Assembly: GCF_018687715.1 (NCBI RefSeq)
Contig: NC_056755.1
Location: 23,281,501 to 23,345,500, forward strand
Reading direction: 5' to 3'
Source of the DNA: Carya illinoinensis
Lineage: Eukaryota > Streptophyta > Magnoliopsida > Fagales > Juglandaceae
DNA length: 64,000 nt
Below are positions 1 through 12,805 of the stretch, piece after piece. Every line of letters begins with the position of its first letter. Position 1 is the stretch's first letter. Position numbers and translations under genes: made by a program. The notes under the pieces were generated by a model that worked only from the letters and a program-made list of their open reading frames with translations, did no database searches and had not been told where the DNA came from.

Positions 1-1613
1 TCCCTTTTCCCTTTCATCAAAACCATGCTACCACCTTGCCACAAAAAATTGCTGCTGTCTTAGCCAAAAAGAGCTGTGTCTTACTGCGTGTGGAGAGTAA
101 GTCAACCCCTCTGTCGAATAGTTACCCCCCACTTCTGCTGTTTCATTTTCTGTCCCATGGAGAGTAGTTCCTTTCAAAGGCAAGAGAAGAAATGCTCTTT
201 TTGCCTTTCATCAAAATGCATATGCTGCCTTGTGTGTCCGTCCAAAATGAAAAAGCCACGTGGCATACATAGCTTACATGCCCAGGAATCCTTTTCAACT
301 TGAAAACTGTAAAAACAAGGAGCAGCTCATTATTTTAAACGCATAAACAAAGAAAAGAAATAACACAGAAGAAATATAAAATCAAAAATGAATAAAAAGG
401 AATAATAGAATATAAAAAATGTGTTATGCATGAGAGAAAATATTGCCTAATTAACTCACAGGTTGTAAAATTAAGTATAAACATGATATTAATTAATTAA
501 AATCACAACTCGTATTTATGCCTATTAACCATTTTTCATCTAAAACCAATAATAATATGATGAAATAATTAAAATATATTGGTTTTAAATATATGAAATA
601 TGCAATATTTCAGCTCAATCAATCATTTTATCCGTACTTGTAAAATAATGATCATTTTACCCCTAACTGAAGGATTTCACAACCAAACTCCAACACTCAC
701 CCTCATGTAAATTTTGTCCTAAATCCAAATATCTAGTTAGAAAAATTTAAATCAAAACATAACTACAAGAAGGGCACAAACACACTATTTCAAACTTCAA
801 CTTTCATGCTAAAGCCAAATCATGCAACATACAAAATCATATCTTATGTTTAAAATATGCTAAGTCCATAAAACATACATTTTACAAAGAAACATAAACT
901 CCTCATGATAAGAAAATGCTAAAACACCAAATCAAGCAACTCTTTGATGAAATTGGACTAATTCCTTTCCAATAAACTCCAAGCATTCCATAAGTTCATA
1001 AACATACTCTAAATATGTTCATAAAACAATCCTAAGGACTATCATGCTTTAAAAAATTAAACCAAAAGCACAAAACTCACAAAATAACATTTAACACAAT
1101 TGGTTTGTACCTATACTCCAAAACCGAGCACTATATGTTTTGGTTTTTTATCAAACCACTAGATCCAAATTTTTCATAAAGTAAATCATCAAGAAACAAT
1201 ATCATATGCTTCATATTCAAGTCCTAAAACATATCTAAGTATCAGACCTAAGATCTTGCACATTAACATGTTGGCTACAAACTAAAAAGATCATACCAAG
1301 ATCTTGTCAAGAACATAATCAAAAAAATCAAAGAACCACACTGTCCAGTTTATCGTCCAATATGACCTTTTAATGCTTACACATACTTTTCACCAATCAA
1401 AACCTCATTAAAAATCACACAAAATATACCACTGGAAACTAGACTCTAAGAGAAACAACTTATATGAAGTTTTGTGAGAATTTCTACCTACAAAGGCTTC
1501 AAGAAATTCAAAAAAACAAAGGCTAGAAAATCTAACTAAAGCTTCTCCTTGAGTTCTCTCTAAGAAAGTGTTTCAAAAGTGACAAAAGACAAATAGAATG
1601 GCCATAGACAACA
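1..1613. other. AT-rich DNA, no gene recognised
   Basis: The stretch has only short open frames with no recognisable protein. A 75-codon frame at 76-303 shows no family signature. The texture (unique-looking, A-rich, with a pyrimidine-rich first 300 bases) resembles decayed LTR or untranslated retrotransposon DNA on the minus strand, but I found no termini. It ends at the target-site copy of the solo LTR that follows. Confidence 0.4.
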
Positions 1614-1618
1614 CTTAT

Positions 1619-4600
1619 TGTGATATCCTATATTTACGTGTATTTTAATTAAATAATTATTTAAATTATTATTATTAGTGGTTTTCTTGTTTTAATTTAA
1701 CGTGATTCTCGTTGTATTATTTTGTGATTTCTAAGATGTGAAATTTATTTTGATGTGCTTTCTTAATGTTAATTATTTTTTGTTATTTAAATTACTCTTT
1801 ACTTTAAATTATTTATTGTTGGGTTTAATTATTTTATCCTATTAATATTTAGTTGTAGTGTTTTTATTTATCTTTAATTTATTTTATCGTGCATTTTTCC
1901 TTTGTTGGACCCTTTATTTTCAGGTGGGGTTGTTTTTAGTGGGTTTTAAATTCTGTTTTGGGCCCAGCCTATTTGGCCCCTTGAAGCCCAAGCCCTTTGC
2001 ATTTCAACCAGCCTATTTTGGCTTCGGTCCTTAGGGTTTTAATTTCCTCTTCTTCTCCCATGAGCCGAGTAGCTTATTCCTCATATCCATTTAAATTTTC
2101 ATTTCCTTTTGTCTTCAATTTGTTTGCTACTCTTCTTCTTCCTTGGAAAATTTTTAGCTTCATCTGTAAGCTTTGTGTCGCAAGCTCCATTCTTCTTCTT
2201 CCGCTGGTGTAGCTTAGTTTCTCCTTTCTTTTTCTCTATTGCGTTGACTACTTCCTCTTCCTCCTCCTTCTAGTTTTCTCATATTCCTTTGGTTTCTCCT
2301 TGTCGTTGCTGCTTCTTCCCTCTTTTACTTCTTTTCCTTCATCTCCTTTCTTTTGCTTTTTATTTCCTTTGTTTTTCTAGTTTCTGCAGGTCCATATCCA
2401 TAAGGTCGTGCTCTATTTTTGGCCCATTTGTGTGCACTATTTCCTCCCCCAAAAACCCGCTTGATCTTTTAGAGTTTTGCTTTTTCAGCACTGTAAGTAA
2501 TTTTTCAAAGAATTTTATAAGATTTAAATATATTTTTATGCTAACACATTTTTCTACATTTTGTTTGGTTGTGCTGGACCTTGGGTCTGAGGAGTTTGGA
2601 TTTTTGGATCGAATTGGAGGTTGGGCATATTTGTGGTGTTTGGGTATTTTTTTTTATATGTTTTGTTTGGTATCATATTATTCATTACATTATTGCATGC
2701 ATGTTCATGTGTTGTAATGAGAACTCAATTTTCATGTGAGAAATGATTTTTTGGTTGCATGCTTATCACGACCCCAAGCCGAAATGGGGCATTATCTCGG
2801 TGCAACTCCTCTAATCACTCGAGAGGGTAATATACTTATTGACATCCACTGGGTTATTACTAGACGACAACAGGATCAGACGAGATGGTAACGCCCTCGT
2901 GCCGACTCCGTAACCCCTCTACTGGCAGGGGCTAGAGGATACTTGGCCATGAACGCACTGGGCACGGAACTAGACATCGCCCATTACAAAATCACATGCA
3001 CGATCGTTACCCAGGATGTGACAAAGGGAGCCAAGGTGTACGAATGGTCCCTAGGGGAAATCATTGTGCATACGGGATAATTTAGATAATGAACCATTTT
3101 CTAAGAAAATGACGGGTTTGACAAATGAATATGTGAACCATTTTCTGGGAAAATGGTTGCCTTATTCTTGGGTCGTTTTCTAGAAAAATGGCATTTTTTT
3201 ATTTTCATGAACTTGTTTTTGGGCCAAATAAGATTTTGACATGTGTTGAAAAATATTCATTTTGGAAAAATGATGGTTTCGAGCTCATGCATATTTTAGC
3301 ATGTGCATGCATACATGTTGGTTGTTTAAATGTATTTTTGTATCGTGGGTTGTTTGGTTGATTACTTACTGAGACTCATAATCTAATGTGGTATTCGAAT
3401 CCTGGTTCGGTTTTATGGAATTGTGACACCCCCCAACTCTCACATACAGACACGTGGAAATCGAAGTATCAGGATGATGACAACACGGGTCACCATCCTA
3501 TCTTCAAGTGCTAAGTGTGTACATGCAATAAATGTACAATAAAAACACGTAGCAGATAATAAAAGTCTTATAACTAAGTACCAGAATTTTTGTTTAATAC
3601 AAACTCGTTTAAACTACACATAATAAAATATTACAAGTCTCAAATATTAATCCAAACCAAATTACAAGCCATAAAAACTGATAGAGATAATTTTTAAACA
3701 TAAAAGACTTTAAGTCAAAACTCTGGCGGAGCCGCCTCCTCGGGCTTAGCTTCCTCCTCTTCCTCAACATCTGCATCACAATCTACAGTACCAAAATGGT
3801 GCCATAGGTAAGTAATAATCCAAACACCACAAGATAAAAATATATTAAACTCAACAATATGCATGAAAGAAATGCCAAATGCAGATGTCCCATAAATCCA
3901 CATTTTTTTACGCACGCCAAAAATTCCATTTTGGCCCAAAACATATCCCTTAAAACCAGTCCTTACCATTATCCCAGATAATGGCCCAAACCAAGAAAAC
4001 CATCATTTTTCCAGAAAATTGATCACAATAACCTCAAATAAAATTTTGCCATTTTCCCAGAAAATGGCCCGTATCCAATATCCAAAACCAGTTCCAATTT
4101 ATTGCATGCACCATGATCTCCTCTAGGGATCATCCGCACACTCTGACTCCTATGTCACATCGCAGGTAACCACTATGCATGTAACACCTAAACGAGCGAT
4201 GCCCAGTCTCGCGCCCAGCGCGTACCTAGACCAAGTCATCCTCTAGTCCCCGCCAGCCTAGGGACCATGGAGTCGACACGACAACGTTACTGTATCATGT
4301 GATCCGGTCGTTGCCCAGTGACAACCCAGGGGATGTCACTCAATATTATCCAGTCTCGAGTGACCAGATGAGCTCCACCAAGATAATACCTCATCCCAGC
4401 TTGGGGTTGTGATACACATGCACCCGAAAATCCATTTACACTGATAAAACTAATTTTTCTGAATTTAATACATGCACATGAATGCACCATACAATGCACA
4501 CCTCAAGATATAATTTATCCAACAAATCATAATATTAACAACAACCAAACAACTCCGTCCTCAAATCCATCCGACCTCCGACTCTTCGAACTCAGTCCGA

Positions 4601-5913
4601 AATAACCAATCAGTCAAAAAATTTATTGTAAAAGTAATAATATATTTAAATCTAAAATAGAGTTTGGAAAATATTTATAGCGCTATCTGATAATTTTCGA
4701 AGGATCAAGGAGTTGCAAACGGCAGAGAAAAAGAAACGTAACAGTGTAAAATACACTGTAACCGTGGGTTGTAAAATACCCACTTTCGAACGTAGACAAA
4801 CCAAGACTTGAGATTGATAAGGAATTGCCTAAAAGTGTTTATGAAGCTAATGGAAGTGAAAGTTGGCCGTGGATGGCGGTGGAAGCGACTAAAGGGCAAA
4901 ACAAATATGAGCTCGTGGGAGCTGCTCCGGCAACAGATTGGAGTTGAAAATAGGTGATTTAAGATGGCAAGAGATAGTGATGATGTGGTGAAAAAATGGT
5001 GGCCGGAGGTGGAACGACGGCGGCGAAATAGAGGAAAAACCCTGTGGCTTGGAGGAACTCGTGGCGGCTAACGGTGGCTCGGATGGAGGTGAAACTTGGT
5101 GGGGAGGTGCGCAGAACTGAGGGGAAGTTTTCTAGGTGGGTGGTGTAAGTCACTGCGGCCGGACGGCGGCGGTCTGGGTGGTAGAATAAAAACGCCGATA
5201 GTGAGGAGAGAGAGAGAGAGAGCGTACGTCTCGCGCAGGAGGAAATAACGGGGAAGAAGAAGAAAAAAGAAAAGAAAGAAAAGAAAAAGAAAAGATGGGA
5301 AAAAGAAATGAGGTCCAATCCTCACCTCTGGAGTCCAAAAACTGATCCAATGAAAACAATTTTAAAAGCTATAAAACGACTAAAATAATTTAAACACTAC
5401 ATCAAGTTAAAATAAAATAAATAATTAGTAAAAACTAACAACTAAATAAATCTAATTAAAATACGATAATTTAAAATAAAAGAACTAATATTTTAATTAA
5501 ATTAAAAAACTTCTTCAGTGAAAATACACATAAAAAGGGGTATCACAGGAATTGTAGATTTTGATACAGATGAGGACATCGAACCTGAAGGTTCGGCCTT
5601 GCCTGAGGAGTAAGCTGGGGTCACTTTTTGTGTCTTACGATTTGTTTCCCACTTTTGATATATATTTTGGTTTGTATTATATTTTTATTGGACAACTATA
5701 TAACTTTTTTTAAATGAATTTTATTTCACAGCTATGTATTTAAAATTTTGGTACTTAGTTGACTATCCTTTATTTATTTGCTGCGATTTTTGTTGTATAT
5801 TTTTTGCTTGTGCACACACTTAACACTTGTCATTTGGAGTGTGTGACCCGTGTTATCATCATCCCGATGTCACGATTTTCGTGTTTCCATACATGGGAGT
5901 TAGGAGCGTCATA
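1619..5913 (+). mobile_element. Solo LTR (outer copy), gypsy-like, interrupted
   Basis: The element starts TGTGATATCC at 1619 and ends GGAGCGTCATA at 5913. It is flanked by CTTAT (1614-1618) and CTTAA (5914-5918), a 5-bp target duplication with one mismatch. Removing the insertion at 3422-5547 and one GGAAT copy leaves about 2164 bp, close to the 2126 bp of the inner copy. No PBS, gag or pol lies inside, so it reads as a solo LTR left by recombination. The TGTGAYACC start and ~2.1 kb length fit LTRs of large Ty3/gypsy chromoviruses such as Tekay; that lineage call is inference. Open frames at 1997-2717 lie inside the LTR and are not genes. Confidence 0.75.
3422..5547 (-). mobile_element. Solo LTR (inner copy), same family, inverted
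   Basis: On the plus strand it begins TGTGACACCC (3422) and ends GGTATCACA (5547), so its ends are inverted repeats. It is bounded by perfect GGAAT duplications at 3417-3421 and 5548-5552. Its reverse complement aligns along the outer LTR: for example 4290-4415 matches 2766-2890 (region around CCCCAAGC), and 3422-3600 matches the reverse complement of 5740-5913. By eye the two copies are roughly 75-80% alike. Because it lies antisense inside its own relative, the locus forms a long imperfect inverted repeat. The small minus-strand frames at 4287-5359 are Ser/Phe-rich low-complexity translations, not genes. Confidence 0.8.
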
Positions 5914-6539
5914 CTTAAAGTACTATAAGGGTTAGGAGGGGATGTGAGGGTGACTTTTTGGTGATGGGTTGTCAGCCAAAAGTAATCAAAACCGTGTATC
6001 ATACTGCCCATGGTTTTGGGATACCGTTGACCATGAAGGGTGATGGTTTTGAGGTTGCTAGTTTGGCCTCCCATCTAAACACTATTTGGGGTAGGCTTGG
6101 GTAGTGAAAGGTAGGGCTATGCAAACCTTCCCCCCACTTTGACTACAATAGAGTCAGAGTATTCAGAATTTAGAGTCAGAGTCGAAGTGGCTTCAAGAAT
6201 GAATGACATAGTTGGAGTTTAAGTTCAAATCTTTACAAAGCTTTGAACTCTAACTTTTTTTATAAAACAATCAATCGTTTTACATCTGGTTTTTTTTTAA
6301 AAAAAAAAATAACTAAAAGACGTTGTTCCATTTCATGTGGAATGACATCGTTTTGCTTCACATGGGGGTCCAAAACGTAGGACCCCCTTTTTCCTTCTTC
6401 CTCTCACTCTCTTTACCTCTAGTCTCTATTCTCTCTCTATTGCCCACTTCCCCATACACTGTTCTATGCCATTTGCTGTCAACGACGTCATCCTACTATC
6501 ATCACAAGCTCAAGCCCACCGTAGAATACTTCCCTTGAG

Positions 6540-9500
6540 TGGAGTTAACCTTTGTAATATTGTAAGGTAGTAACCGAGCTCTAAATCTAATTTTTGCAAT
6601 TATTATTTTTTGTTGGGTTGCTTGTAATTTTAAAATGGGTTACTTATAATTTTAAAAGGGGATGGATTACGATGGAGTTGAACATAATAGGTTGGGAAAG
6701 ATGAATGTAGGGAATGTGTTTGTGAAAATTTCAAAATAAACTGCGAACACTTAAATGTATTGATATTAGCCAACTTTTAAAAGCAAACTTTACACAGTTT
6801 ATAGTATACGATGTATGTATTTGTATGATGCCCAACATTTGATTAAACCAACATAAGTTATAACAGACTAACTTTGTGAAAATCGCTTGGACTTTCTTCC
6901 GATCATTGACTCATTATATATACATAAACTAGTGTACACTTTCTAAAATCAAAGCCACAAAAATCAAGTTCTCACATTGAGGGAAATCAAAGCCACTAAA
7001 AGTGAGTCACATTGTGTATAGGGGTGGGGGAAAAACATATACAAACTACATACTCAAAGCACAGGAGAGCAACCTTAGAAGTCTATCAAGTGGCAGACCA
7101 AAAAAATATTAAGTGCTAAAATCCAAAATTCAGTTGAGAATAATTCAATGACAAATCTTTTAATATAGATGACATAGATAGAGAGTCAAACAAAAAACCA
7201 CCCAAGAACCAAAAGACGTGATGTGCTTAATTTCTATATAAGTTTTGTCATACTTTTATTCTTAATTTTATGCTAGTTTGTGTTTAATTTTCTTATTTAT
7301 TAGAGTTTTTTTTTTTTGTTTAGGAATAAATAAATTGACTAAATCATCAAGAGAATAGGAAGCATTCAGTTCTCGAAATTCCTAAAGTATTTTTCGATAA
7401 TTGGAGTATAAATATTTTTAGACAACTCTAATAAGGGTAATTTCGGTGTTTATAGAAAGCCAAGAGAAAATCCTAGAACTTTTGTGTTAAATCCTTGGCT
7501 AAAAACGAATATCTAAAAGGTGGAAAGGGTGCATCAATTCAAAAGTCGTAAAACTGCCGAATTCCTGAAATACCCTTCAGTATTTAGAGCATAACTTCTT
7601 GTAGAAAACTCCAATAATGGAAATCCCAGTGTCTACTGAAAGCTGGATAAAAAAACTACAACTTTCATGTTTAAAAGAGGGCCAAAAATGAACATCTTTA
7701 GGGACGAAATAACACTTCAAGCAGGAGGTTAAAAATCTGTAGAATTGCAGTTCATCAACAATAGAGATTCTTGATCTACATAGAGTTTCCTTCTTAACTC
7801 TTTAATCTTCTTTTTGTATAATTCTCATTATGAATTTTAGAATTATTATGGTTTATTTTGATTAAATTATGAACTAATTTCTATTGCGGCTACGATGTAG
7901 CCTCTTTATGACAATCCTGAATCTTATTTTATTGTGATCATAATTTTATCATTCCTTTTGAGTATACATCATTGAGTTTAATGCCTTCAATTATTTGACT
8001 AATAGTTGAATAATTTGTTGTGCATGTTAATTCGAGAGATAATGCATGTATTTTAGTTTCGTATGATGTATGCCATAAATTGAACGAAAGACAGGAATGT
8101 GCCAACGTGATTTGTGCGGTTTTTATGTGAAATATTATTAATTTTAATGTGCTCAAATGCTTTTAAATTTGCATAGACATATCGCGAATTATCTTAGGTT
8201 GAGTAATTCTAATTCTACTCGAAAGAGGGTTTTAGATAAGTTAGAATATTTCACCGTCAAATAGGATGATAATTGATTGATTGTATGGTTAGGATTTGGG
8301 ATTGGATAGGTTAGGTGAGTCAAATGCCTTATTGTTTTCTTCTTGGGTGAAATCTTCTTCTTTTCACGTGTTTGATCAATTCTTTAGTTGTAGATTTAAT
8401 TTAATTTGTTGCTATTTTTCTAATTCAAAATCCACAACTTTTCTTAATTTTCAAATAATTTAGAATTAGAACAATTTCAATAGTTAATAGGTAAATAGTC
8501 CTCGTGGATTCAACATCTTTCTTATCATTATATTACTTGGTACAATTTCATACACTTGCAAAATTTGACAACAAGATGAGGACACACCACCACCACACAT
8601 GCACACAAAATAAAACAACTCAAGTATCAAATCAGTGTCATGTTATAGAGCACAAATTGGCCATAAAAGAACATATAGGTTAATAGTCATTTTCTAGCTT
8701 AGAGAACTATCCCCATTATACATGAAAAATACATTTAGAAATGATCAAGTGAAAACTAAGCCATTAGAGAGTCATTGTGTGGCTTATTAACTAATGGAGA
8801 AGAATCATCTTGTGTAATTTGCTTCAAAACAATCTGAAAGAAAAAATAATTATACAAACCTTAAATTGCATGATATACATTGGAATGATTAAGAATTCAA
8901 CACAATCAACATCTTCTATGAAGAGAAATGAAGTGCCTATAGAAACCACAAGCCAGGCTCTGGACTTTCCCAACATTCATACAAAAACTAGGAAAACTAT
9001 GGGGTTTTATGAGGTCCAACATTCATATAAAAATCATAAATGTCAACCAGGAACATATTATTGTGGCCAGAACTTTTCCCACTTTCAGATTTTGAATTTC
9101 AATAATTTTTCTCATAAACTTCAATGAATTTAAAAATAATCCTCTTATGATATTAGAAGACATCATTATTGGTCCTGGAAGTAGATAATCCTTAATAAAA
9201 CAAGTAGCTGGTTGATTGACTTGGACCTCTAATTCGCTGGTCTAGTGGCTAGCCAATTGATTATGGTCAATTTTTGATCATGAAGATTCTTAATCACTTA
9301 ATTCAAGTTCTACGCATGCATATTCTGGATTGTAGCTAAACCTAAGAATGAAAGAATTAGTTTTCCTATCAAAAAATTGTTGCTTCTTTGGATATATGTG
9401 TGTGCGCGCGCGCGCGCGCACGTGATGGTAGAATGGTAGTGAGCACCCAGATGGCAAATATAGTGGTGAGCACCCCTCATCGTCAAACTGCCCAATGCGC

Positions 9501-9980
9501 CCATCCTACCTTAGTGAGGTTCCAAACTTCCATGTCATATACAATTAAATAAAATAAATAATAATAATAATAAAGGAGCTATCCAACTCTAGAGCCCCCC
9601 TAAACCCAACTGAGCACTTGCACCAGCACAACCCATACTTTTAAATTCATTCCATGATTCTCATGCCCTAGGGCCTTCAACTTCAATATTTCTCCCTTAA
9701 AAAAAATTTTAAAAAGAAAATCCAATGTGTTACAAAATAATTCAGAACTGGAAAAAATCTTGTGCCCATGCATGAGAAATATTAATACAATTCCATAGTT
9801 TCTTTTTAATTATCATCTTGCATGGTTTATTGTTTTCAATGTTTTGGTTATTTAATTTTTGAACATATACCAATAATAGTTCAACATTGCATCATTATAT
9901 ATTTATACAATATTCTCATTACATATTTTTTTCCTTAATTTGTTTACTTCTGAAATGTTTTTTCAACACAATCAATTGTA
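6540..9980. other. Non-coding interior of the hAT element
   Basis: No gene was recognised here. About 7205-8575 has the texture of an LTR: a T-rich start near 7213, and an end near 8520-8572 reading TACTTGGTACAATTTCATAC and then CACTTGCAAAATTTGACA, a phrase typical of the 3' end of some gypsy LTRs. I could not find a target duplication, so this sub-call is weak. The 105-codon frame at 8810-9127 has no recognisable domain. Confidence 0.35.
9397..9424. repeat. Alternating purine-pyrimidine (TG)n(CG)n tract
   Basis: A run of TG dinucleotides passes into about nine CG dinucleotides and then CACGTG. It is a microsatellite with the base alternation favourable to Z-DNA, inside the non-coding part of the hAT element. 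Confidence 0.8.
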
Positions 9981-9982
9981 AT

Positions 9983-12126
9983 ATGGATGCTACACCTAGT
10001 GTAGACAATCATCCACAAAGGGATGCGATGGATGCCAGAGCTCCTACACTGGTAGGTACTTCCACCCCTAGAGCCACATCTAGAGCAATTACTTCTTGTG
10101 CAAGTAATCGACTCCCAGTAGATGTAGAAGATGAGGATATGTTGAATGAGGAGGAGGATATTCCCATTGTGCACGATCAACCACCGCGACCTTCTAAAAA
10201 AAGGTCATGGATATGGGAACATTTCCCCAAAATTTTCGGTGATCGTGCGAACCCGCAAACAATATGTCACCATTATAAGCAGCTTTGTGGTTGCCATTCG
10301 AAGAAGTACGGTACCAGTGTAGTAATAGTACATATTAATGGTTACCAGTAGTATAAGATCGCCAAAGGATTGGTGGCCACTAATCAGACCAAGCTCAGTT
10401 ACGAGACTTCTACGTCCACTGATGGTACACATATTAAGACACTATCAATCCCTCAATGCAGTGAGAAGATTTTATGGGAATTGCTTGTAGAGATGATTAA
10501 TTGTGATGAGATTCATTTTACCACAGTTGACAAAAAAGGCTTTCGTAAATTCATGCACATGCTTGAGCCACGTTTTCTCATGTCTTCACGGTATACGGTG
10601 ATGCGAGATAGTTTGAAGAGGCATGCGAAAGAAAAGGCGGAAATGAAGGAGATGTTTATCACCATTGGCTAGAGAGTATCATTTACAACTGATACATGGA
10701 CTTCTATACAGAATGTCAACTACATGAGTATCATAGTCCACTTTGTATATAGTGAGTGGATACTGCAGAAGTGGATTATTGGATTTAAAAAAATTGTTGA
10801 TCATAAGGGTTCATCCATTGGTGCGGCGATGGATGACTGTATAAAGGATTGGAGAATTTAAAAAGTCTTTTGTATCACAGTTGACAATGCCAGTGTCAAT
10901 GATACTACAATTGAGTGGTTCAAGCGGAAAACGACGATAAAAGAGGATATCATTCATGAGCACGAGTTTATCCATGTTCAATGATGTTCTCATATCATCA
11001 ACCTCATAGTTGCTAAGAGGTTGAAGGAGGTTGATTATTCCATTACCAAAGTCTATAACCTTGTGAAATATGTGAGGGCTTCCCCCCAAAAATTTGGCAA
11101 GCATAAGACAATAGCCGAATAGCTTCAGATCCCATGTTCTAATATGTTTTGCTTGGACATTCCGACTCAATAGAACTCGAGATATATGATGTTAGATGTG
11201 GCGCAAAATGACCAAAGAGCAGGTATGTTTGGCTGGAGTCAATAAGGGGGAGAAGGGGACTCAGTGCACTAGACACAGTTGATTGGGCCAATATGAAGTA
11301 TTTTTTTTTTATTTTTTGAAATTGTTTTATGATATAGCTATGTGGATATCTAGATCCAAATATACTACTATGAACTTGTAATTTGACAAGCTCTCGAGGC
11401 TTCATGACCACTTGCAACAGAGTTGCGCTAACACTGTGGAATTGTTATTTGCTATAGCTACGAGGATGAAATCCAAATATGATAAATATTGGGAAAATAT
11501 TGAGAAGATAAATAGGTTATTATTTATGGTTTGCGATCCTTCACCCCCGATATAAGTTGAAAATTATAAAATTTTATATTAAGGATGTCCTCAAGGAAGA
11601 AAAGGCTGAAGAGTTTATTAGAGAGCTGAGAAATGATATTATGACTTATATAGCCACTACAACAATAGTGGTCAACCTTTAGCCGCAAGTGGTAGCCATA
11701 GCACCTCACACCCAACCAGCTTATCTTCCTTAGATGACAAACATGTAGATATTTCATCACCATTGGTACAACGGTATCATCAAATCTGTGCATCGAGGAA
11801 TATTATGCAATGTAGGTCTAAGGTTGAGCGTTATTTTATGGAAGATGTCGAAGCACCTAGTAATGCATTTCATTTATTAACTTAGTGGAAGGTTAATTCC
11901 ACCAAGTTTCATATTCTTTTCTGAATAGTCCGAAATGTGCTAGCCATTCCTAACACTATAGTTGCCTATGAGTCAGCGTTTACCATCGGAAGTCGCATGT
12001 TGGATGTTTATCGAAGTTTATTGGCACTGACAATTGTGGAGCCCCTCGTTTGCACATAGAACTAGCTAAGTGAAACATCCATTGGACTAGATACCGTTGA
12101 TCCCGAGAGCTATAGGCTTGAATCAT
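9983..12126 (+). pseudogene. hAT transposase (RICESLEEPER-like), broken
   Basis: The chosen start, ATG at 9983, opens an acidic N-terminus. A BED-type zinc finger follows at about 10195-10348 (KKRSWIWEHF...NPQTICHHY...HINGYQ). The second finger cysteine is replaced by Tyr (CHHY rather than CxxC), and a stop follows at 10349. Homology resumes at 10370-10671 (SEKILWELLVEMI...), then SFTTDTWTS near 10680 and a stretch around 10890-11130. The C-terminal hATC dimerisation block is clear near 11930-12055 (VLAIPNTIVAYESAF...GSRMLDVYRS). Stops and frame changes interrupt nearly every block, so it cannot make a transposase. Possible trailing exons lie at 12235-12430. Confidence 0.85.
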
Positions 12127-12805
12127 GTAAGTTTATATGCTTTTAAATGATAATTTAAATATTTTTAATGTTTTAATTATTTAACTTCTAATTTTTATAA
12201 TTTTGTAGACTTAATTGTGAACCCTAGCATAATTGCAGATGAGTGATGACTAAGAGTCTTACATGGACGAGGAGTTGTGTTCATGTATTGAAGTGATGCT
12301 ATTCAGGTACTATATCAATATACTTAAATCATTTAAAATATTGCTGACCATTTCATAATTCATACTATATTTTTTTAATCTATTTTTGTTTGTATTATTT
12401 TGCAGATAAAAGCTGATGAGGACGATTGGTAGTGGCTTCAAGACTAAGAGGCTTTCTCTATTTTAATTTATATTGTCATATTGTTCTCGTCATTGTGCAA
12501 TTACTACTTTTTAATTTTGTAATGTATGTAATTTAATCATTGTAATTTGTATTTAAGTTTTTTAATTGTTTTTTTTTAAAGCATTTTTTGGATATTGGAA
12601 GTCCATTAGGGTGTTGGTATTTTTTTACAGTATTTCAGATGCCCAAAATTGATAATGGGCCTTGGGCCTTCAGAAGTGGGCCCAAGAATATGGATGTGGG
12701 CCTTGGCCCAATCACACTCTGATCGAAGTTGAACTCCAACTCTAATCAGAATCAGAGTCAGAGTAGGAGTCGGAGTTGGAGTCGGAGCCCACTCCTAGTG
12801 AAAAG

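Larger units (their letters stand above)
6112..12797 (+). mobile_element. Degenerate autonomous hAT transposon
   Basis: The ends read TAGGGCTATGC (6112) and, on the other strand, TAGGAGTGGGC (from 12797), an imperfect hAT terminal inverted repeat. They are flanked by GTGAAAGG (6104-6111) and GTGAAAAG (12798-12805), an 8-bp duplication with one mismatch, which is the hAT signature. GAGTCAGAGT/GAGTCGGAG motifs recur just inside both ends, like hAT subterminal repeats. A broken transposase lies at 9983-12126. The 6.7 kb length is greater than usual, and the 3.2 kb between the 5' leader and the coding part probably contains later insertions. Confidence 0.7.

Noticed and set aside
76..303. 75-codon open frame near the left edge
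   Set aside because: It has no recognisable domain, biased composition and no splice or promoter context; it is indistinguishable from a chance frame.
1997..2717. Two open frames with hydrophobic, Ser/Phe-rich products
   Set aside because: They lie entirely within the outer solo LTR and reflect its T/C-rich sequence.
4959..5359. Overlapping minus-strand frames rich in Ser, Phe and Pro
   Set aside because: Translations of a purine-rich stretch inside the inner solo LTR in several frames; there is no protein family.
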